A stretch of DNA of 64,000 nt, from positions 90,288 to 154,287 of the forward strand of contig FR887368.1 of assembly GCA_000431795.1 (NCBI GenBank), in the 5' to 3' direction. This stretch comes from Clostridium sp. CAG:302. GTDB lineage: Bacteria; Bacillota_I; Bacilli_A; RF39; UBA660. Of the stretch, positions 33,724 to 42,640 are shown one piece after another. The first letter of the stretch is position 1. Each line of letters starts with the position of its first letter. A model generated the notes under the pieces. The model did not search any database. It saw only the letters and a list, made by a program, of their open reading frames with translations, and was not told the DNA's origin. The translations under genes were made by a program, and so were the position numbers.

Positions 33724-34464
33724 TCACTCAACTATATTTGATTTTGCTTCAAAACCATTTAAATAATAATTTGGTATTTTTCCTTGTACTACTTTCATTC
33801 CAATGGGAATACTGGCACTTATATTTAAATCTTCAGTGGATATTGGTAAGATTACTCTAGTGGTTACTGATATATTTACTAATACTTTTAATAAGGCATT
33901 ATTTATACCATATTCTACTACTTCGGTACTGAAGTTTGTTGATACATCTCCTATTAGGGATATTTTTACTGGTATTTTAGGGCCTATATTTGATAATAGA
34001 CTAGAACCTGTTGTTAGTCCAAAGGGTATTTCACATATTATCTTTTTTGATAGTAATTCCATGTTATAGTTACTTAGACTATTTTCTGGTAATTCTAACA
34101 TATCTATTTTACCTTCTTCGACTGCACGAAGATTTAATTCTACAAGACTTGTCATTGTGCTTAATGCTTTGGATGTTTTTTTGGTATCAAAATCTATTAG
34201 AATTATTTCTCCATCTTTATTGTATGTTATTTTGAATAATTCTTCAACATCTATATTATATAACTGTTTTGTTACGGCTTTATTTATAATTAGTACTGTT
34301 AATTTTTTTGTTTCGGATTCAGCATATGATTTTAATATGGGATATGCTTTATTTGAGTAATAATTTATAAATATAAGTGATAATATTATAACTGATGTTA
34401 ATATTAATAAAATTAATAATAATATATTATGTTTTTTATTTTTTCTTTTTAGTATCATTCTCAT
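33724..34464 (-). CDS. yunB: Sporulation protein YunB
   Basis: YunB is a sigma-E-controlled sporulation protein of Bacilli. N-terminal membrane helix (about residues 12-34) and an outside domain with the family pattern LVELNLRAVEEGKI, IPFGLTTGSSLLSNIGPKIPVK, and the end ASIPIGMKVVQGKIPNYYLNGF. 246 residues. With sigE and cotE it supports sporulation. It precedes sufB. Confidence 0.88.
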   Translation of the reverse strand: MRMILKRKNKKHNILLLILLILTSVIILSLIFINYYSNKAYPILKSYAESETKKLTVLIINKAVTKQLYNIDVEELFKITYNKDGEIILIDFDTKKTSKALSTMTSLVELNLRAVEEGKIDMLELPENSLSNYNMELLSKKIICEIPFGLTTGSSLLSNIGPKIPVKISLIGDVSTNFSTEVVEYGINNALLKVLVNISVTTRVILPISTEDLNISASIPIGMKVVQGKIPNYYLNGFEAKSNIVE

Positions 34465-34486
34465 ACTAAAATATATGATATTTAAA

Positions 34487-34762
34487 TTATTTTAAAGCAT
34501 TTAATCCACCTTTTATTGATTTTGTATTATAACCAAATTCATTTAATCTTTTACTTATTTCGAGACTTTGTTTTCCTTCTTCACAATAAAGATAGTATGT
34601 ATTATTTTTATTTAAATAATGTGAATAATTATTTAATAGATTATAGTATGGTATGTTTATTGAATTTTTTATATGTGAGATATTGTATGAATAGTTATCT
34701 CTAATATCAATTATAATTGGGTTAGAAATTTTTTTTAATTCACTTAATGATATTGTATTCAT
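34487..34762 (-). CDS. Rhodanese-like domain protein
   Basis: 91 residues, one rhodanese domain. IIIDIRDNYSYNISHIKNSINIPY is typical and the active-site Cys60 sits in YLYCEEGKQS. Usual role: carrying persulfide sulfur, perhaps for Fe-S or tRNA thiolation. Next to yunB; no sulfur-pathway partner beside it except sufB two genes on. Confidence 0.85.
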   Translation of the reverse strand: MNTISLSELKKISNPIIIDIRDNYSYNISHIKNSINIPYYNLLNNYSHYLNKNNTYYLYCEEGKQSLEISKRLNEFGYNTKSIKGGLNALK

Positions 34763-34840
34763 AACTTACACCTCACTATAATATATTAAAATATTATAAT
34801 ATTGGAAAGTTAATAAACACAATATTTTTTATTTTATTTT

Positions 34841-34919
34841 CACTTCAGATCTATGGTTCTGAAGTGTTTGTTTAAGCCTTAGATTTAAGTCTTAAACAAA
34901 GGGCTATTATATATAAGCA
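34841..34919 (+). repeat. Intergenic double-hairpin element (copy B)
   Basis: Perfect 9-bp stem CACTTCAGA/TCTGAAGTG (loop TCTATGGT), perfect 10-bp stem TTTGTTTAAG/CTTAAACAAA (loop CCTTAGATTTAAGT), then GGGCTATTATATATAAGCA. Fills most of the gap between the rhodanese and VirD4-like genes; the rest is AT-rich. Confidence 0.7.
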
Positions 34920-34957
34920 AAATATATATATTTAGATTATAATGGTATTTATATATT

Positions 34958-34990
34958 AAAAACCTTTAATAATGAAATTAAAGGTTTTAT
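34958..34990 (-). terminator. Terminator of the VirD4-like gene
   Basis: AAAACCTTTAAT/ATTAAAGGTTTT stem, minus strand, followed by TAAT. Confidence 0.65.
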
Positions 34991-34991
34991 A

Positions 34992-37178
34992 TTAGTCATC
35001 ACTGAAGAAATCATCAAAGAAATCATCATCATTTGTATTATCTTCATACATATTTTGTAATTTATCTTCATTAGTATTATTTTCTTTAGGTGTAGATGTA
35101 GGTATATTCTGATTACTTTGAGTTAAATCATTAAATGATACATTCTCTTTTTCAGTAGACTGAGTAACTGGTTCTGAAACTACATCTACTGGTTTTTGAA
35201 CTTGTTCTGGTTCTTTTGTTTGTTCTTCTTCTTTTTCTATTTCTGCTATTTTAGCATCAATCTTCTTAACTAAGTCATCTATATTAAAACTATCTTCTTC
35301 AGGTTCACTTTGTCCTTGATTACCTAAGAAGGCAGGCATACCTCCACTAAATGGATTAGATGATGAGGCCACAAATGGATTGGAACTACCGAATGGACTA
35401 CCACCCATAAATGGATTTGAAGAACTAATAAATGGATTCGACATGTTTGGACTAAACTCTCCCATTGAAGCCATTTTTTCTTGTTTTTTGGCTTTAACAA
35501 ATTCTCTTATATCAAATAATTGTAATTCTCTCTTTGGTCTAGCTTCTGGAGTGCTCTTTGGGTATGTTCTACCCCAGTCAACTTGGAAGTCTGTTTGAAA
35601 CTTTGTTTTGTATGGAAACATTCTTCTTCTTAAAACAATTATTTCAAACTGGCTTAATCTTTGTAAGTCACTTACAGTTACTAATGGTGTTGATGCGGTT
35701 TTATCTTTTTCTTTTGACTTTACTTCACCACACATTTTGCTTATTTCTTCAAGGGCCGCTATCTCACTACTTATTAAATATAGTAAATTACAGTTACCAC
35801 GAATAGTATCTCCGTTTTCTTTACCATATACTTGTGTTAATTGTGCGAAGTTCTGGATAATAAATGTAAATCTGATTAATCTACTTCTTGCGGCAGTAAC
35901 CATGGTTGTAACATCTTTTAAAGGCGGCATATTAGCAAACTCATCTAGAATGAAGTTTGTTCTATATGGTAATTTTCCACCACTTTCTTGAGCAACATCT
36001 ATTAATGTTTCATAACACTGTTTAATAAATATAGTAGCAAGTGGATGTAATGTTTTCTTTTCATCTTGCACTATTAAGAAAACTGCTGTTTTCTTTTTTC
36101 CAATATCGCGCATATCAAAATCACTATATGATAACATTTCTGATAAGTTTTCTCTTGATGAGAAAAGTTTTATTTTTTGTTTAAATGTTGCAATAATACC
36201 TTGCTTTGTTTCATCTGCAGTAAATACTGTACCTGATGCATTAATATAAGCTGGTTTAGAAGGATCTTTACCATTAAAGTATTCTTTTATGTAGTTATTG
36301 TTTGGTCCTCCAAATCTTTCTTCGCCTAAACTACTCATTAAGTTTATACTATTTAAGTTTACTTGTTCTGGAGTAGCATCTTCAAATAAACCTAAAGCAA
36401 GTCCTGTAAAATAGTCTGCTGCTGTTTTTCCCCAGAATGGATCACCACTACTTTTTTCTTCATATAGTATATTTAAGGCCAAATCATCAAGTAATTCTAT
36501 GGCTTTATCTGTATTACCATCTTTATATAATTGATAAGGTAAGCTCATTGGATTCCATGCATTGCCATGTTGTGGATCCCTAAAATTTAATGTTATAATG
36601 TTATATCCTTCATCTTTTAATAATGCTGCTGTTTCTTCATACAATTCACCTTTAGGGTCAGTTAGTATCATTGATTCATTATGTTTGGCTAATAATTTAA
36701 TCATTGGTTTTGCTACGATTACTGTTTTACCAGAACCAGTAGCACCCATAACTAACCAGTGATCTTCACCATTATCTACCCACATTTTACCTTTTTTACT
36801 ATAAAGTGCTATACCTGCTGCAGGTATTGTTTGATCTTTTATATTAACTACTTCAAGGCCTTTTTTAAATTCGGCATCTGTAGCCCATCTTGAATATCCT
36901 TTTTCTTTCTTTGAACCAACACTTAGTCCAAATCCTTTTTCATGGTCAAAAATATATGATTTAACTGCAAGAAAAATTCCAACCAAACAAACTATGAATA
37001 AAAATAAAGTCATTCCTATGTATTTAGAAGTAAATGCTTTAAAAGGTAAAAAGCCATAAAATTTACTATTTGATGCTAAACTACTTACATTTAATACTCC
37101 TATTGCACATAGATATAATAAAAATACACAAAAAATTATAAATATTATTAAATCTTTTTTTTCTACTTTAATTTTCAT
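34992..37178 (-). CDS. VirD4/TraG-like type IV secretion coupling ATPase
   Basis: Hexameric ATPase that feeds substrates into type IV secretion channels. Two N-terminal membrane helices (about residues 8-32 and 54-74), Walker A GATGSGKT (145-152), Walker B FILDEFANMPPL, and TraG-like FTFIIQNFAQL. The last 170 residues are disordered, with four or five NPF motifs (SNPF, in a Ser/Gly-rich context) and a Glu-rich coiled coil, then a poly-Asp end. No relaxase, VirB4 or other conjugation gene lies near. The partner may be the VirB2-like fusion at 16945. Confidence 0.88.
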   Translation of the reverse strand: MKIKVEKKDLIIFIIFCVFLLYLCAIGVLNVSSLASNSKFYGFLPFKAFTSKYIGMTLFLFIVCLVGIFLAVKSYIFDHEKGFGLSVGSKKEKGYSRWATDAEFKKGLEVVNIKDQTIPAAGIALYSKKGKMWVDNGEDHWLVMGATGSGKTVIVAKPMIKLLAKHNESMILTDPKGELYEETAALLKDEGYNIITLNFRDPQHGNAWNPMSLPYQLYKDGNTDKAIELLDDLALNILYEEKSSGDPFWGKTAADYFTGLALGLFEDATPEQVNLNSINLMSSLGEERFGGPNNNYIKEYFNGKDPSKPAYINASGTVFTADETKQGIIATFKQKIKLFSSRENLSEMLSYSDFDMRDIGKKKTAVFLIVQDEKKTLHPLATIFIKQCYETLIDVAQESGGKLPYRTNFILDEFANMPPLKDVTTMVTAARSRLIRFTFIIQNFAQLTQVYGKENGDTIRGNCNLLYLISSEIAALEEISKMCGEVKSKEKDKTASTPLVTVSDLQRLSQFEIIVLRRRMFPYKTKFQTDFQVDWGRTYPKSTPEARPKRELQLFDIREFVKAKKQEKMASMGEFSPNMSNPFISSSNPFMGGSPFGSSNPFVASSSNPFSGGMPAFLGNQGQSEPEEDSFNIDDLVKKIDAKIAEIEKEEEQTKEPEQVQKPVDVVSEPVTQSTEKENVSFNDLTQSNQNIPTSTPKENNTNEDKLQNMYEDNTNDDDFFDDFFSDD

Positions 37179-37257
37179 ATAAAAATCTTTCCTTCCAATT
37201 AACTACCAATATTATAGCATTAATAATTTGAATTGTAAATAAGTTTATTGGAAAAGA

Positions 37258-37284
37258 AAAGGCATTCTTGTTAGAGTGCCTTTT
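37258..37284 (-). terminator. Terminator of the InlB-repeat gene
   Basis: AAAGGCA/TGCCTTT stem and a T-rich tail, minus strand. Confidence 0.7.
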
Positions 37285-37289
37285 AACTA

Positions 37290-38489
37290 TTATATAGTTT
37301 CTTTTCTACTTTTGAAATAGTATACTGAGTATGTTAATGCTCCAATACCTGCAGTCCAAGCGATGAATATTAATATATCACCTGTTTTACTATTTTTATC
37401 TACATCTTCATTAGTTTTATCGCCTATTTTACTCCAGTAAGCATATAAACTAATATCTGATGTTACTTCTTTAGTAAAGTCATATTCTTTTCCATTTTCT
37501 TTTTTGTCATACCATCCATCAAATGTATAACCTTCTCTCGTTGGATCTTCAGGTTTTACTACTTTATCACCTTTATTAACCACTTTAGTACTTTTTTCAG
37601 TTGTACCATCGTTTGTATAGAAAGTTATTGTATACTTTGTTTCTTCTTCATTTAATTCTTTTTCGTATTGAGCATATAATGTAACACTTGCTTCTGTTGT
37701 ATATTTAGATCCAGCATTATACGAAGTTCCTGTTCCGTCTTTTTTTGTATTCCAATTTACAAATTTATAACCTTCTTTTGTTGGCACAGTTGTACTTAAT
37801 ACCAATTCTTTACCTTTTGTCTTAGTTTGATTAGATGGTGCTCCAGTACCACCATTAGCATCATATTTTACTGTATATGTAATAGTATTTTCTTTATATT
37901 GAGCATATAAAGTAACATCACTATCTGTTGTATATGAAGCACCTATATCATACTTTGTTCCTGTTCCATCTTTCTTTGTATTCCAACTTGTAAATGTATA
38001 ACCTGTTTTAGTAGGTTTTGCAGTACTAATAGTTAAAGATTCTCCTTGTTTTTTTGTTTGATTACTAGGTGCGCCAGTTCCTCCATTAGCATCATATTTT
38101 ACTGTGTAAGTAGTAGGTGTTGGGTTTTCTCCTCCACCAGTTTCTCCGCCTGAAGAACTACAATTCCAATTTGCATAAAAACTTTGATTACCATTAGTTC
38201 CAAAATATTGTCTGTAAACTGTTCCTGTAGGACTACCATCATGCCATCCATCTGCAGTACATCCTGACTTAGTTAATGTTGGTATCCCCATTTGGCTATA
38301 ATAGTTTGTTGCACCGCTATAAATTGTTTTAGACCATGTTGTTGAACCATCACTGAATGTTCCACCATTAGCATAGAATGTTGCCGTATAAGTAGTTGTT
38401 GTTGGAGCTACGCAATTTGCAGCTGATGTAATTGTACTTGATTTATACCAACTACCTGAAGAACAAGATGTTCAAGTACCATAGCGGGG
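37290..38489 (-). pseudogene. 5'-truncated InlB B-repeat (Flg_new) surface protein
   Basis: From an ATG at 38291 the frame encodes 333 residues: three Listeria-Bacteroides repeats (each with YTVKYDANGGTGAPSNQT or similar and ending VTLYAQY/SLYAYW) and a C-terminal anchor helix, with no signal peptide. The same frame continues upstream for 60 coherent codons (GGTFSDGSTTWSKTIYSG, CSSGSWYKSS) to a TGA at 38472-38474, where TGG would give GTWTSC. Upstream of about 38490 the sequence changes to a dispersed repeat. So the gene has lost its start and signal peptide. Confidence 0.75.
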
Positions 38490-38566
38490 GAAAATATAAC
38501 TATTTTTTTTATATCTCTGTAAAACCTTTATTTATAAGTGTTTATAAGATTTTTATATACAATACA
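38490..38566 (-). repeat. Dispersed AT-rich repeat, copy 2
   Basis: Roughly 85% identical to 27612-27682 and abutting the broken 5' end of the InlB-repeat gene. Confidence 0.55.
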
Positions 38567-38590
38567 AATGTATGTTAATATAATTGTACT

Positions 38591-38622
38591 AAAAAAATAA
38601 TGGCTTAAATAACCATTATTTT
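38591..38622 (-). terminator. Terminator of the sortase operon
   Basis: AAATAATGG/CCATTATTT stem followed by T on the minus strand. Confidence 0.75.
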
Positions 38623-38690
38623 AAACATAGCAATATATTAATTATTAATAATTAACTTTTTTATATCTAAATAGTTAAAAGAAAATAACT

Positions 38691-40079
38691 TTAGTTCAAG
38701 TTACTTTCTAATATTTCTTTAAACTTAACACAGTCATCTATACTATAATTATTAATTAAACTCATAGTTACTGCATCATCTATACTTATATTATTCTTGT
38801 TAGAATTATTTTTTATTTCTTTTAACATTTCTACTATCTTCTTATAATCATTTAAAGAATATGATTCATCATTAATAGTATCTATTACTTTAGATGTTTC
38901 TTTTATTTCATCATCTTGTTTTATTAAATCATTAAGTGAAATAGTATTACTAATAAGATTCTTTTCCATATTTTCTTTCTTTATCTTTAATGTTTTATCT
39001 TCTACTGTATCTAAATTAATATTTAAAGTATCATTATTAATAATATCTTTTGCTTTAATAATATTAACTTTAATTTCTGGTACTTTTTCTATTTTTTCTA
39101 TTTTAACTTTAGGTACCTCTTCTACTCCTCTAACTTCAGGTACCTTCTCTATAATTGGTTTTACTTTTTTGATAGTATCTTTTTCTAATTCTAACTTTAA
39201 GTTATTATAATTACCTTCATATATTTCTTGAGGATTAGTAATATTATAATTTTGATTATTTATTTCATTATCATAATATGTTACTGGTACTAAACCATTT
39301 AATATATCATTAAATGTTACTCTATCATTAGTTTCTATATTTATATCAGTAGGTATTTCTTCTTTAGTTTGAATAACTTCAGGTATCTTAGTAACATCTT
39401 CATTAAATACAATTTTTTCTTTCGGTAATAACTCTTTAGTAGTAGATATCTCTTCAGTAACTGGTTCTATATCTTTAATAGTTACTTCTTCTTTAACTGT
39501 CTTTTTAGAAGTTATTTTATCACATATAGTATTGGTTATATAAACTACACTTAAGGCAGTTACCCAAAGTATAAATAATCCCATATTTAATTCTAATATA
39601 GCCACTAAAGAATTATTGGTGTATAGTGATGACATTTCAAATACATTTATACTATTTTTAGCTATAATATTTAATATTATAACAAAGAAAATATTATTTA
39701 TAATAAAAGTTATACTATTAATTATTTTATATATTTTCTTCTTATTAGAACTTAATATACTAGTAATAAAAGCTAATGATATTATTAATAATACACTTAT
39801 ATAAATATATATAGATGGAAAATAAATACCATTAAAAAATATTGTTGTAAAATTATCAAAAGTATTAAATAGTACTTTATGATTTCTTATAATACTAATT
39901 ATAAAGGTTAAAATCATTGATAAACTCATAAATATTACATACTTTTTATTACTTAACTTTTTACAAGTAAATAATATTGTTAAAATAAGCATTAAAATTA
40001 CTAGTACAAATATAAACTTAAATGACATTAAGGTATCAAATAATATCTTAAACTTTTCTAATATTGATAAGTATTTCAT
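38691..40079 (-). CDS. Multi-pass membrane protein with long disordered cytosolic tail, sortase operon
   Basis: About six membrane helices in the first 190 residues, then about 270 hydrophilic residues rich in Glu/Lys/Ile/Thr with a degenerate motif (KVPEV, EEVPKVKIEKIEKVPEIKV) around residue 310-345 and short helices at the C-terminus (SIDDAVTMSLINNYSIDDCVKFKEIL). No recognised family. It follows the sortase by 22 bases, so it is in the pilin-sortase operon and may be an assembly or sensing partner. Confidence 0.65.
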   Translation of the reverse strand: MKYLSILEKFKILFDTLMSFKFIFVLVILMLILTILFTCKKLSNKKYVIFMSLSMILTFIISIIRNHKVLFNTFDNFTTIFFNGIYFPSIYIYISVLLIISLAFITSILSSNKKKIYKIINSITFIINNIFFVIILNIIAKNSINVFEMSSLYTNNSLVAILELNMGLFILWVTALSVVYITNTICDKITSKKTVKEEVTIKDIEPVTEEISTTKELLPKEKIVFNEDVTKIPEVIQTKEEIPTDINIETNDRVTFNDILNGLVPVTYYDNEINNQNYNITNPQEIYEGNYNNLKLELEKDTIKKVKPIIEKVPEVRGVEEVPKVKIEKIEKVPEIKVNIIKAKDIINNDTLNINLDTVEDKTLKIKKENMEKNLISNTISLNDLIKQDDEIKETSKVIDTINDESYSLNDYKKIVEMLKEIKNNSNKNNISIDDAVTMSLINNYSIDDCVKFKEILESNLN

Positions 40080-40101
40080 ATCATCACCCCTTCCTTTTTT
40101 A

Positions 40102-40728
40102 TTATATTAATTCTGCTATATATATAGTTTGATGATAATTATCACCATTGGTACAAGTAATTAAAGTTAAACTTGTTTTATTTCTATTTCTTAATATTCT
40201 TACTATACCTGTCTTTTTTTCATTGTATATTTTAGTTATCTTATATATATAATCTTTTCCCTGATAATGAACTGTTACAGTATCATCTATACTTAGTTTA
40301 TATAAATCATTAAAATAACTATTGCTATAATTACCTGAATGTCCGGCAATTATTAAATTACCATTTACTACATCAGGATAATCTGACTCTTTTAAAACAA
40401 ACAAATTAAATTGAACATTATTTAAACTTGATGTTTTACTATAAAAGCCTTTATAAAAGTTTATCTTTGGAATATCTAATACTCCTAAATATTCTTCATA
40501 AATATAATTATTATTATCTTCTTTTACTTCTTCAGTAGGTTCTTCTACTGCTGGTTCTTCTTCAACATTTTCTATATCTCTAGTATTTATCTCTGATAAA
40601 ACTAAATTCATTTCGCTAAATACAACATCCCTTTTTTCTTTTATATAGTTTGAAAGTAAAAGCGGGATTCCGCTTATTATTAGTATTACTCCCGCTGCTA
40701 CTTGAAATTTTAAATTATTTTTCTTCAT
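40102..40728 (-). CDS. Sortase with catalytic Arg replaced by Gln
   Basis: Transpeptidase that joins surface proteins to the wall or into pili. N-terminal anchor helix (about residues 9-26), acidic linker, sortase fold from about residue 78. The catalytic His130 (IIAGHSG) and Cys192 (LTLITCT) are present. The usual Arg near the C-terminus (as in KRKIFVATEV of SrtA) aligns with Gln200 in YHQTIYIAEL. The gene overlaps the pilin gene by 14 bases; the substrate is presumably that protein, with its VPNTS-like sorting motif. Confidence 0.9.
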   Translation of the reverse strand: MKKNNLKFQVAAGVILIISGIPLLLSNYIKEKRDVVFSEMNLVLSEINTRDIENVEEEPAVEEPTEEVKEDNNNYIYEEYLGVLDIPKINFYKGFYSKTSSLNNVQFNLFVLKESDYPDVVNGNLIIAGHSGNYSNSYFNDLYKLSIDDTVTVHYQGKDYIYKITKIYNEKKTGIVRILRNRNKTSLTLITCTNGDNYHQTIYIAELI

Positions 40729-42274
40729 TCTTTTTATAATTTCTGTATATCATAAATGATCCAAGACCAATAATGATAACACCTATTAAGGATGCTGTTA
40801 TAGTTTTAAATGATGAAGTATTTGGAACTTCAATTGTTTCAGGTTTATTATACATAATAATTTCTCCATCAACTGTTCCATCTTCTTTTACAACAAATGT
40901 AACTGTTTCAGTAGATAATTCATATCCTTCTGGAGCAATCATCTCACTTAATGTATATTTACCTGGTTTTAATCCATCTTTAATTATAAATGGTTCATTA
41001 GTTGATACCCAAGCATATATAACTTCTCCAGTTTCATCTTTTAATTCAAGATGTGCTCCTGGTAACTCTTCACCTGTAGTAATATCTCTCTTACTAATGC
41101 TTACTGGTATAGGTTTATCTTCAAGATAGTTCTTCATAACTACCTTAGTTACTGTACCATCATTTTTTACTTCAAAAGTAATAGTTTCAGTACTTAATAC
41201 GTATCCTTCTGGAGCAATAGTCTCAGTTAAAGTATATTTACCGGGATTTAATCCTTTAATAACATATACTTCTTCAGTAGATGTCCATTCTTTTATTACT
41301 TTACCATTGGCATCTTTAACTACTAAATGTGCTCCTGGTAATTCCTTATTAGTAGTAGCATCTATTTTACTAATTTGTACTTCAGTTACTATATTTAACT
41401 TTAATTCTAAACTAGTATTAATATTCTTATAATCATAATATAATCCAGATGTACCTTGATATCTTGAATCACTTGGTTTATATTCATATACTTTAGCAAT
41501 ACCACCTTCAGCAGCAGCATTTACTTTAAAGTTTAATGTTGTACCTTTAATACTAGATACTGGTACTTTTACTATAAATTTTTCATTTTTACTAAATGTA
41601 TTTTGTTCTTTACCATTAACATTAGTAATTATTGTTCCACTAGGTGCTCCTTCTAAAGAAACAGTATAACTATCTTTAACATTACCAGTAGTAGTTATAC
41701 CAAGATTTGAACTAACATAGTATTTACCATCACTAGATAATGTTAAATTAGTATTTCCATTTAACTTAATAGTAGGTTCTGCTTGTTTATAGTTATTAGC
41801 ACCATTTACAAGTTTTGCCATTTCTCTTACAATGTCAGAATCTTTACCACGATACGTTCCTTTTTCTAAATCAAAATGTTGAAATGAATAATCATTAGGA
41901 TTTATTAAGTACCATACAGCTAATCCTGTAGTTAAATAATCTTTATCTGCATTACCAAATATTGTTTTATTTGGATAACCATTTTGGAAAAGATATACAA
42001 TTCTTTGATCCATCTCACCAATTAAATAATATTTTGCTCTACCAGTATAAAACGTTTTACTTCTTTCAGTACAATAAACAATTTGTCCATCAGTAGTTTT
42101 CTTAAATTCCATATTTATTGTACTATTACTCAAATAATATGAAACATCAATTTTATGTAGATTAGAACCATCTAACTCATAATAACTAGGAGCAGTAGTT
42201 TCAGCTTTTGCAGTAACAGCAAAAAAACTTAAAACAATTGCCACCAAACTAAATAAAATATTTTTTAATTTCAT
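40715..42274 (-). CDS. Cell-wall anchored pilin/adhesin with thioester-like and two Cna-B domains
   Basis: Signal peptide (1-24), then a thioester-type domain (about 30-190; Cys in IVYCTERSK; the usual TQxAIW site reads TTGLAVW, so the thioester Gln is missing). A beta domain follows, then two Cna-B domains (about 325-410 and 415-500) with the isopeptide Lys (ISKIDATT; ISKRDITT), Glu (ETIAPEGY) and Asn. The end is the sorting signal EVPNTSS, a helix (TASLIGVIIIGLGSFMIY) and KKNEEK. First gene of the operon with the sortase. It is a surface adhesin or pilus subunit. Confidence 0.9.
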   Translation of the reverse strand: MKLKNILFSLVAIVLSFFAVTAKAETTAPSYYELDGSNLHKIDVSYYLSNSTINMEFKKTTDGQIVYCTERSKTFYTGRAKYYLIGEMDQRIVYLFQNGYPNKTIFGNADKDYLTTGLAVWYLINPNDYSFQHFDLEKGTYRGKDSDIVREMAKLVNGANNYKQAEPTIKLNGNTNLTLSSDGKYYVSSNLGITTTGNVKDSYTVSLEGAPSGTIITNVNGKEQNTFSKNEKFIVKVPVSSIKGTTLNFKVNAAAEGGIAKVYEYKPSDSRYQGTSGLYYDYKNINTSLELKLNIVTEVQISKIDATTNKELPGAHLVVKDANGKVIKEWTSTEEVYVIKGLNPGKYTLTETIAPEGYVLSTETITFEVKNDGTVTKVVMKNYLEDKPIPVSISKRDITTGEELPGAHLELKDETGEVIYAWVSTNEPFIIKDGLKPGKYTLSEMIAPEGYELSTETVTFVVKEDGTVDGEIIMYNKPETIEVPNTSSFKTITASLIGVIIIGLGSFMIYRNYKKNEEK

Positions 42275-42407
42275 AACAAAAACCTCCCTTTGAAATTGCT
42301 TTATATGATAACACTTTTTATACCATTTGTCAATATCATGACATTTTTTATATATAGAAAAAATCTAGAACTAATTCTAGACTTCTATACATAATCTATA
42401 CATAAAA

Positions 42408-42484
42408 TGGCGTCCTCGGACAGAATCGAACTGTCGACCTATTGCTTAGGAGGCAATCGCTCTATCCTACTGAGCTACGAGGAC
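42408..42484 (-). tRNA. tRNA-Arg (anticodon CCU)
   Basis: Cloverleaf on the minus strand: acceptor GTCCTCG/CGAGGAC, D arm AGCTCAGTAGGATAGAGC, anticodon stem ATTGC/GCAAT around CTCCTAA (anticodon CCT), T arm with GTTCGATTC, and an encoded CCA (42408-42410). It reads AGG codons. Confidence 0.95.
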
Positions 42485-42554
42485 ACAACATAATTATAGC
42501 AGATTTTTTAATAAAGTTAAAGAAATTTATTATATATAATAAATAAAATACACT

Positions 42555-42640
42555 CATAAGATAGACTACAGGCTATCTTATGCTTCTTAAGACTTACAGG
42601 CTTAAGAAGAAAGACAAGATAAACTACAGGTTATCTTGTC
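42555..42640 (-). repeat. Intergenic triple-hairpin element (copy C)
   Basis: Three perfect hairpins in a row (minus strand): GACAAGATAA/TTATCTTGTC loop CCTGTAGT; CTTCTTAAG/CTTAAGAAG loop CCTGTAAGT; CATAAGATAG/CTATCTTATG loop CCTGTAGT. The first stem includes the last codons and stop of obgE. Stems differ in sequence; loops do not. Confidence 0.75.

Noticed and set aside
37290..38489. TGA read as Trp (mycoplasma code), which would extend the InlB-repeat gene
   Set aside because: Trp is written TGG throughout and TGA ends the b/delta-like gene at 15085. The sequence above 38490 is a non-coding repeat anyway.
42408..42484. tRNA as an attachment site of an integrated element
   Set aside because: No second copy of the tRNA 3' end was seen and no integrase is nearby.
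42555..42640. Three evenly spaced hairpins resembling a CRISPR array
   Set aside because: Only the 8-9 base loops repeat; the stems differ, units are only 27-30 bases long, and no cas genes are present.
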